The notes below the pieces were generated by a model. The model had not been told where the DNA came from, made no database searches, and was given only the letters and a program-made list of their open reading frames with translations. The translations under genes were made by a program, and so were the position numbers. 10,592 bases of DNA from the NCBI GenBank assembly GCA_949127685.1, contig CASBPW010000186.1, positions 1-10,592 on the forward strand, given 5' to 3'. Of this stretch, positions 5,528 to 10,592 are shown piece after piece. Each line of letters begins with the position of its first letter. The stretch's first letter is position 1. This DNA is from Candidatus Sivonenia alaskensis PMM_0068 (lineage in GTDB: Bacteria > Cyanobacteriota > Cyanobacteriia > Gloeobacterales > PMM-0068).

Positions 5528-7825
5528 ATGAGTAAATCTCTCGTCATTGTTGAATCCCCAGCCAAAGCCAAAACGATCAGTAAGATCTTGGGCAAGGGGT
5601 ATGTGGTTAGAGCTTCGGCTGGCCACATCCGCGATCTTCCCACCAAAGAGATAGGAGTGGATATCGCCAAAGGATTCATCCCTAAATATGTAATCATTCC
5701 TGACAAAGAAGAAGTCGTCAAGGAACTGCAGAACTCTGCCAAAGGCGTAGATCAGGTGCTCCTAGCGCCTGACCCGGACCGAGAAGGGGAAGCTATTGCT
5801 TGGCATTTGGCCCATATTCTCCAACTTCCACCGGAGAAAATGAAGCGAATTCAATTTAACGAAATTACCAAAGAAGCCGTACAGTTTGCCGTTAACAATC
5901 CTCGCGAAATCAACCAAAATCGGGTAGATGCGCAACAAGCCCGTAGAGTCCTAGACCGTCTAGTGGGATATAAGCTTAGTCCTCTGCTCTGGAAGAAGAT
6001 TAAACGGGGTCTTTCTGCCGGTCGGGTACAGTCGGTCTCGGTACGACTGATCTGTGACCGAGAGCAGGAAATTCAGGCCTTCCAGAGCAAAGAATACTGG
6101 ACCCTGGCTGCCCAGTTTGTCAAAGATAAGCAAAAGCGTGCCTTTGAAGCAGAATTAGGTCGGCTGCATGATAAGAAACCCGAAATTGATAACCAGCAGG
6201 CCATGGACGAAGTCCTGGCGTCTCTCAAGGGTGTAACGGAGTACAAAGTCAGCTCCATCAAGACCAAGGACCGCAAGCAAGAGCCTCAGTTCCCGTTCAT
6301 CACCAGTAGTTTGCAGCGAGAAGCCTCCACAGCCCTTAACTTCTCAGTAAAACGGACGATGATAGCTGCTCAGCAACTGTATGAAGGGATTGAGCTGGGC
6401 AGCGAAGGTCCCATCGGTTTGATTACCTATATGCGAACAGACTCTACCCGTATCGCAGAATCGGCGCAGGATACTGCGGCTGAGTACATTGAAGCCCAGT
6501 ACGGCAAACAGTATTTGCCAAAAACCCGTCGTCTGGGAAAAACAGCGAAAGGTGGTCAGGACGCCCACGAAGCAATCCGTCCCGCAGAAATTGTTCGTAC
6601 GCCAGAAGATCTCAAGCCATTTCTCAGCTCTGACCAGTACCGCCTCTATCGCTTGATCTGGCAGCGTTTTGTCAGTTCTCAGATGAGCGCGGCCATTCTG
6701 GCGATCCAAACCATTGAGATTTGTGGCAACCTCAAGGCTAAAAAAGATCCTCTCTTCCGTCTTTCCAGTACCCAGACCAAATTTGATGGCTACCAACGGG
6801 TCTATTTAGAAGCAAGGGAAGAAGATAGCACCGAAGAGGAGGAGAAAAAGCAGCAAGTACCCATTTTGGAAGAAGGGGAAGTGGTAGACCTGAAAGAGCT
6901 GCTTCCCAAGCAGCATTTTACTCAGCCTCCTAGCCGCTACTCAGAAGCCACCTTGGTCAAGGTAATGGAAGAGCTGGGCATTGGTCGTCCTTCTACCTAC
7001 GCGCCCACGATTGCGACCATTCAAGACCGTGGCTATGTCAAGAAAGAAGGAAGGATGCTCCAGCCGACCGAACTGGGTATGGGTGTCAATGCTCAATTGG
7101 TCCAGCATTTCCCGAATATTGTGGACACGGACTTCACGGCCAATATGGAAACCCAGTTGGATGAAGTGGAGAAGGGCGGGCGGCCTTGGGGGGAGCTCCT
7201 GGCAAGTTTCTATGAGCCTTTCCTGAAGACCCTCGAAACGGCCACCGAGGAAATGGACCGCATCCTGATTGTCACGAAGTATCTGTGCGCTCAATGTGGC
7301 CTACCGATGCTCCAGAAATCCAGCAAGTACGGCAACTTCCTGGGTTGCTCTGGCTATCCGGAATGCAAGCATACCCATCCCCTCACACCTCAAAATGAGC
7401 CTGCCCCGAAGGAACGACCTGTTCCCGGTGAAGTTTGTAGTCAGTGCGGTCATGAGCCGATGATTGCCAAATACGGTCGCTTTGGCGAATATCTTAAATG
7501 CTCTGAATGCGCTCACAACCAGCCAATTCTCAAGAAGGTAGGCTTGGAGTGCCCCGTTTGCCATAAGGGTCAAATTGTGGAACGCAAGGGCCGTCGTGGA
7601 TTGTTCTACGGGTGCAGTGAGTACAGTTCCAAAGACCCGAATAGCTGCAATTTTGTACTCTGGAGCAAGCCGATTCAGAAGCCCTGTCCAGAATGTGCCT
7701 CAATTCTGGTATTTAAGCCCTTGAAGCGGGGCGACATGGTCCAGTGCTCGAATAAAGAGTGCGGATTCAAAGCTCCGGCTGGAGAGTTTGACCCTAGTTT
7801 GGTGGGACAGGAAGAAGCGAGTTGA
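5528..7825 (+). CDS. topA: DNA topoisomerase I (type IA) with four C-terminal zinc ribbons
   Basis: Type IA topoisomerase that relaxes negative supercoils by passing single strands. The 765-residue protein starts with a Toprim domain (LVIVESPAKAKTI, 5-17, with E9; PDPDREGEAIAWHL, 81-94, with acidic D82 and D84 for magnesium). The central domains include DAQQARRVLDRLVGYKLSPL (134-153) and GLSAGRVQSV (161-170). The active-site tyrosine is Y301 in LITYMRTDSTR. SRYSEATLVKVMEELGIGRPSTYA (469-492) is also typical. Four cysteine ribbons follow: C587/C590/C607/C613, C637/C640/C658/C661, C675/C678/C696/C707 and C720/C723/C740/C745. An acidic patch, EEDSTEEEEKK, sits at 431-441. The N-terminal wording matches the general bacterial TopA and differs from the form I recall for most cyanobacteria (SPTKARTIRNYLP). 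The ATG at 5528 matches the family start, and only a weak ribosome site (GAGCAGG) precedes it. It is convergent with trpD. Confidence 0.96.
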   Translation: MSKSLVIVESPAKAKTISKILGKGYVVRASAGHIRDLPTKEIGVDIAKGFIPKYVIIPDKEEVVKELQNSAKGVDQVLLAPDPDREGEAIAWHLAHILQLPPEKMKRIQFNEITKEAVQFAVNNPREINQNRVDAQQARRVLDRLVGYKLSPLLWKKIKRGLSAGRVQSVSVRLICDREQEIQAFQSKEYWTLAAQFVKDKQKRAFEAELGRLHDKKPEIDNQQAMDEVLASLKGVTEYKVSSIKTKDRKQEPQFPFITSSLQREASTALNFSVKRTMIAAQQLYEGIELGSEGPIGLITYMRTDSTRIAESAQDTAAEYIEAQYGKQYLPKTRRLGKTAKGGQDAHEAIRPAEIVRTPEDLKPFLSSDQYRLYRLIWQRFVSSQMSAAILAIQTIEICGNLKAKKDPLFRLSSTQTKFDGYQRVYLEAREEDSTEEEEKKQQVPILEEGEVVDLKELLPKQHFTQPPSRYSEATLVKVMEELGIGRPSTYAPTIATIQDRGYVKKEGRMLQPTELGMGVNAQLVQHFPNIVDTDFTANMETQLDEVEKGGRPWGELLASFYEPFLKTLETATEEMDRILIVTKYLCAQCGLPMLQKSSKYGNFLGCSGYPECKHTHPLTPQNEPAPKERPVPGEVCSQCGHEPMIAKYGRFGEYLKCSECAHNQPILKKVGLECPVCHKGQIVERKGRRGLFYGCSEYSSKDPNSCNFVLWSKPIQKPCPECASILVFKPLKRGDMVQCSNKECGFKAPAGEFDPSLVGQEEAS

Positions 7826-7830
7826 TTCTG

Positions 7831-7856
7831 CGCTAACCGCCGTCAAAGGGTTGGCG
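7831..7856 (+). terminator. Hairpin after topA, possible terminator
   Basis: CGCTAACC (7831-7838) pairs with GGTTGGCG (7849-7856), 8 bp with one G-T wobble and a 10-base loop, starting five bases after the topA stop. No T-tract follows, so it may work with another factor or in both directions for the convergent topA and trpD. Confidence 0.45.
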
Positions 7857-7864
7857 TAGTATTC

Positions 7865-7877
7865 CTGCTTCAAGCAG
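7865..7877. terminator. Second small hairpin between topA and trpD
   Basis: CTGCTT (7865-7870) and AAGCAG (7872-7877) form a perfect dyad around one C; as RNA a 4-5 bp stem. It lies 22 bases past the trpD stop on the minus strand. It is too short to terminate strongly, but together with the hairpin at 7831-7856 it fits a convergent gene end. Confidence 0.3.
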
Positions 7878-7899
7878 TAATGTTTGCGATTCACGCATA

Positions 7900-8937
7900 T
7901 TAAGAAGACCGAAAATAACGAACCAAAGCTTCTAACTTTTCCCAGGGTGCACCAGAGACAAGGCATTCTTTCGCTTGTAGATAGCCTGCCTGCCAAGAAT
8001 CTGTTCGTCCAGAAACTAAGAGCGCTGCACTGGTATTTAGAGCCACTACATCTGTCTGGGCTTGAGTTCCCTTCCCCTGAAGGACAGCCTTCATAATTCG
8101 AGCATTATCTTCGATTCTTTCTCCTCCTGCGAGAGCTTTGGGGGGAGCAGCAGGAATGCCGAGCGCTTCAGGCTCAATCCGTTCGCTGAAAAATAGGTCG
8201 TGGTGAAAGCGGACGACACTGGTTGGGGCTGCTAATCCTGCTTCGTCTAGTCCCTCTAACCCAAAAAGGACTAAACCCCTTTCTCGTCCTAAGTTGCGCA
8301 GGGTTTGAGCAACGGTAGGTAGTAAGTTCTCTTGATAGACGCCTACCACCTGACCGGTGGGATGCAGAGGATTGACCAGGGGCCCCAAGAGATTAAAAAC
8401 GCTGCGAATGCCCAGTTCACGGCGTATGGGCGCGACACTCTTCATGGCAGGATGCCAGCTGGGAGCAAAAAGAAAGGTGATCCCCACTTCATCCAAGGCG
8501 GCGCGAATTTTTTGCGGTGGAGCTTGCAGGCTGACCCCAAGAAATTCTAGGACATCGGCCGAACCAACTTTTCCAGAGGCAGAACGGCCTCCATGCTTGG
8601 CAACGGGAACACCACAGGCTGCTGCTACAAAAGCGACAGAAGTAGAAATATTAAACGTTCCTGCCCCGTCTCCGCCTGTCCCACAGGTATCGATGGTGCC
8701 TTCCGGCGCAGGGACCATTCCAGCAGACTCTGAAACTTCCTGGAGCACCCGAGCCATTCCAGTCAGTTCCTCGGCAGTGACCCCTTTCGTCCTCAGCGCG
8801 GCCAAGATTGCCCCAGAAAAACTGTCTGGAATTTTGGCATCTAGCCACATCTCCATCAATTGCTTTGCTTGTGCTTGGGTTAGAGCTTGACCTTGCAGCA
8901 GGTTCTCTAAGGCTTGGCGTAGAAAAAGCGTTGTCAT
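7900..8937 (-). CDS. trpD: Anthranilate phosphoribosyltransferase
   Basis: Joins anthranilate to PRPP to give phosphoribosylanthranilate, the second step of the tryptophan branch, in the cytoplasm. With the start at 8937 the protein has 345 residues, normal for the family. DTCGTGGDGAGTFNISTS (83-100) is the glycine-rich PRPP and magnesium site; KHGGRSASGKVGSADVLEFLG (114-134) is the second phosphate/anthranilate segment. R172/R173, FNLLGPLVNP (181-190) and LDEAG (230-234) complete the core. The helical N-terminal domain spans about 1-70. An ATG at 8970 would add 11 residues (MGSGRSPFGVS) inside the end of fabH; I prefer 8937 because it begins with the family-typical MTTLFLRQALENLL and follows the fabH stop by only two bases, which suggests translational coupling. 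It appears to be the last gene of plsX-fabH-trpD; no other trp gene is in view. Confidence 0.95.
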   Translation of the reverse strand: MTTLFLRQALENLLQGQALTQAQAKQLMEMWLDAKIPDSFSGAILAALRTKGVTAEELTGMARVLQEVSESAGMVPAPEGTIDTCGTGGDGAGTFNISTSVAFVAAACGVPVAKHGGRSASGKVGSADVLEFLGVSLQAPPQKIRAALDEVGITFLFAPSWHPAMKSVAPIRRELGIRSVFNLLGPLVNPLHPTGQVVGVYQENLLPTVAQTLRNLGRERGLVLFGLEGLDEAGLAAPTSVVRFHHDLFFSERIEPEALGIPAAPPKALAGGERIEDNARIMKAVLQGKGTQAQTDVVALNTSAALLVSGRTDSWQAGYLQAKECLVSGAPWEKLEALVRYFRSS

Positions 8938-8939
8938 AC

Positions 8940-9944
8940 TTACCCCAAACGGACTACGGCCGCTCCCCAACTTAGACCTGCACCAAAGCCTGCCATGACT
9001 AAGGTTGCTCCCGATTGAATTCGACCCATTTCCATCTCTGCTGCCAGCGCAATCGGTATGGAAGCCGCAGAGGTATTGCCACAGGTTGCAATATGACTAA
9101 CCATTCTCTCTGGCGATATGTTCAAGCGTTGGGCAACCGCTTCAATAATGCGTTGGTTGGCTTGGTGAAGAATCACATAGTCCACTTGGTCCAAGGAAAG
9201 ACCAGAACGAAATAAGGCTTTTTCAATCACCTCCGGTACCGCACTGGCCACAAAACGATAGACTTCACGACCATTCATAGTCATGGTCCGATAGACCTGG
9301 CGGGGAAAAGTCATATCTTCTGTCGGACTAATTACTTGAAAAGAGTCTACTTCTAAGCGCAGTAGGGAGGCCCTCGTGCCATCGGTACGCAGTTCAAATC
9401 CTAAAAGGCCATCTTCCTTATCGGTATCTTCAGCTTCGAGAAGGACCGCTCCGGCTCCATCACCAAAGAGTACACAGATAGAACGGTCCGACCAGTCTAC
9501 TGTCCGAGAAAGAGCATCGGCAGCAATCACCAAGACCCGACGGTAGGTGCCCGTCCGCAGATACTGAGCCGCCGTTACCAAAGCAAATACAAATCCAGAA
9601 CAGGCCGCACTCAAATCAAAAGCCACTGCCCGATGGGCCCCTAAGCCCGCCTGCACTTCCGGGGCAGACCCAAAAAGATCATCAGGGGTAGAAGTGGCCA
9701 ACAGAATCAGGTCTACTTGTTCTGGAGCTACGTCCGCTTGGGCTAAAGCTGCTTTCCCTGCCTTAACCGCTAAGTCCGTAACTCTTTGGTTGGCTTCCAA
9801 GATATGGCGTTGCCGAATGCCGGTACGGGAGTAGATCCAGGCATCGGAAGTATCTAGAAATTTTGCCAAGTCTTCATTACTCAGCACCTGAGTGGGGAGG
9901 GCCGCCCCGACCCCCGTCAATTTCACCTTGGTGAGTTGTGTCAA
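8940..9944 (-). CDS. fabH: 3-oxoacyl-[acyl-carrier-protein] synthase III (KAS III)
   Basis: Condenses an acyl-CoA, usually acetyl-CoA, with malonyl-ACP to start fatty acid synthesis. The 334-residue protein has the complete Cys-His-Asn triad: C115 in LSAACSGFVFA, H260 in ILHQANQRII and N290 in CGNTSAASIP. Other family marks are DAWIYSRTGIRQRH (34-47), LFGDGAGAVLLE (159-170) and the C-terminal AGFGAGLSWGAA (318-329). The residue before the GN of the Asn motif is C289, where Y, F or H is more usual. The start is TTG at 9944: reading back in frame, a stop is met at 9957-9959 with no ATG or GTG in between, and GGGAG at 9952-9956 sits seven bases before the TTG. It lies 71 bases after plsX and 2 bases before trpD. 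Confidence 0.96.
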   Translation of the reverse strand: MTQLTKVKLTGVGAALPTQVLSNEDLAKFLDTSDAWIYSRTGIRQRHILEANQRVTDLAVKAGKAALAQADVAPEQVDLILLATSTPDDLFGSAPEVQAGLGAHRAVAFDLSAACSGFVFALVTAAQYLRTGTYRRVLVIAADALSRTVDWSDRSICVLFGDGAGAVLLEAEDTDKEDGLLGFELRTDGTRASLLRLEVDSFQVISPTEDMTFPRQVYRTMTMNGREVYRFVASAVPEVIEKALFRSGLSLDQVDYVILHQANQRIIEAVAQRLNISPERMVSHIATCGNTSAASIPIALAAEMEMGRIQSGATLVMAGFGAGLSWGAAVVRLG

Positions 9945-9951
9945 CCGATGA

Positions 9952-9958
9952 CTCCCTT
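9952..9958 (-). promoter_or_regulatory. Ribosome binding site deciding the TTG start of fabH
   Basis: AAGGGAG on the minus strand ends seven bases before TTG at 9944. Because the frame is closed by TAA just upstream and no other start codon exists between, this site supports a TTG initiator. Confidence 0.7.
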
Positions 9959-9981
9959 AATGAGGACACAGTAGCCTTAAT
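9955..9981 (-). repeat. 7-bp direct repeat ahead of fabH
   Basis: ATTAAGG on the minus strand occurs at 9955-9961 and 9975-9981, exactly 20 bases apart, about two helical turns. The nearer copy overlaps the fabH ribosome binding site. The pair could be a binding site for a fatty acid regulator or could be chance in a 71-base gap. Confidence 0.25.
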
Positions 9982-10015
9982 AAAGCGTAGTTACCTCTCC
10001 TCTACAACTGCTTTT

Positions 10016-10592
10016 CTATCCACCTCGCCCAGGCGGGATCGAGGGAGAAAAGTTCTTTTGAATGCGCTCTAGAACTTTATTCTCCACCGCCTCTTTGGCA
10101 ATACGGGCAGCATTGAGAACTCCACTCGCTTTAGAAGAACCGTGGGTAATCACACATATCCCATTCACCCCTAGCAGTAGTCCCCCCCCGTATTCTGCGT
10201 AATCCATACGCCGCTTCACCTTCTGGAGATTATCCCTCAAAATGAAGGCTCCCATCTTTCCGGTAGGTCCTTGTGGAAGCTCTTCTTTGAGAATCTGTAA
10301 GGCAACTAGACCGACGCCCTCAGCAAATTTCAGGAGGATATTTCCAATGAAGCCATCACAAACCACGACATCAAAAGCTCCGGTCAGGACATCCCGTCCT
10401 TCGCAGTTACCCACAAAAGGGATAGCCGGGTTGCGCTCCAAGAGCGCATAGGTTTCTAGAGCTTGTTCATTGCCCTTAGTCGGTTCCTCGCCAATATTCA
10501 GAAGACCTACCCGGGGATTATTAACGCCTAGGGCGTACTGAGCATAGACTGCTCCCATCAAGCCGAACTGCTCCAAAAAACGAGGACGGCAG
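10016..10592 (-). CDS. plsX: Phosphate acyltransferase PlsX, C-terminal part (5' end outside window)
   Basis: Converts acyl-ACP and phosphate to acyl-phosphate, which feeds PlsY in phospholipid synthesis; it is a peripheral membrane enzyme. The window holds the last 191 codons of about 340. The frame continues beyond an apparent TTG at 10576 to the right edge as CRPRFLEQFGLMGAVYA, a normal internal PlsX segment, so the true start is outside. Family motifs follow in order: RVGLLNIGEEPTKGN, NCEGRDV, FDVVVCDGFIGNILLKFAEG, DYAEYGGGLLLGVNGICVI and THGSS. The C-terminus ends with a short SPSIPPGRGG tail. It precedes fabH by 71 bases on the same strand, the usual order in many bacteria including cyanobacteria. 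Confidence 0.95.
   Translation of the reverse strand, partial: CRPRFLEQFGLMGAVYAQYALGVNNPRVGLLNIGEEPTKGNEQALETYALLERNPAIPFVGNCEGRDVLTGAFDVVVCDGFIGNILLKFAEGVGLVALQILKEELPQGPTGKMGAFILRDNLQKVKRRMDYAEYGGGLLLGVNGICVITHGSSKASGVLNAARIAKEAVENKVLERIQKNFSPSIPPGRGG

Noticed and set aside
6344..7294. 150- and 117-codon minus-strand frames inside topA
   Set aside because: Antisense shadows over the catalytic core and later parts of topA, with no motifs of their own.
8357..8890. 177-codon plus-strand frame opposite trpD
   Set aside because: Antisense shadow of well-conserved trpD; composition is Pro/Ala/Ser-rich as expected from the opposite strand.
10016..10576. Reading plsX as a complete short gene starting at TTG 10576
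   Set aside because: The frame stays open to the right edge and the codons before 10576 match PlsX sequence, so the gene is cut by the window and not shortened.

Overview
The window most likely comes from a cyanobacterium. RlmN is closest in wording to cyanobacterial RlmN (N-terminal LLGLSSEELTRWV and GQPSYRAKQLHQWLY, then the DGQTIETVGIPSDN stretch). TrpD carries the KHGGRSASGKVGSADVL version of its phosphate loop, plsX sits directly before fabH, and a FAD enzyme of the carotenoid isomerase/retinol saturase superfamily is present. I saw no copy of the HIP1 octamer GCGATCGC, and the TopA is not the form I associate with most cyanobacteria. A divergent or early-branching lineage is therefore possible, but that is inference.

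Layout. Positions 1-1831 (minus) hold an uninterrupted 610-codon 5' part of an exported glucose/sorbosone dehydrogenase-like beta-propeller protein with a PKD domain; its 3' end lies beyond the left edge. Positions 1832-2589 are a 758-base stretch without a convincing intact gene. It contains an orphan coding-like frame, an 11-bp inverted repeat, two hairpins and an 11-bp direct repeat. Positions 2590-4137 (minus) encode the FAD-dependent oxidoreductase. Its upstream region (4138-4337) is shared with the divergent rlmN and holds a 19-bp operator-like dyad just upstream of a plausible promoter. Positions 4338-5366 (plus) are rlmN. After 161 bases carrying a palindrome, a second dyad and a duplicated 16-mer comes topA (5528-7825, plus). 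topA converges on trpD, with two small hairpins between them. On the minus strand, plsX (partial, off the right edge), fabH and trpD lie in that order and look like one transcription unit: 71 bases separate plsX and fabH, and 2 bases separate fabH and trpD.

Function. PlsX makes acyl-phosphate for phospholipid synthesis and FabH starts fatty acid chains, so these two act together at the entry and exit of fatty acid synthesis. TrpD belongs to tryptophan synthesis and occupies the place where fabD often follows fabH. RlmN (rRNA/tRNA methylation) and TopA (DNA supercoiling) are housekeeping genes. The two left-hand genes are accessory metabolism: one exported sugar dehydrogenase-like protein and one carotenoid/retinoid-type oxidoreductase.

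I found no CRISPR array, tRNA, rRNA, intact transposase or recognisable new defence-type system. The least explained part is 1832-2589.
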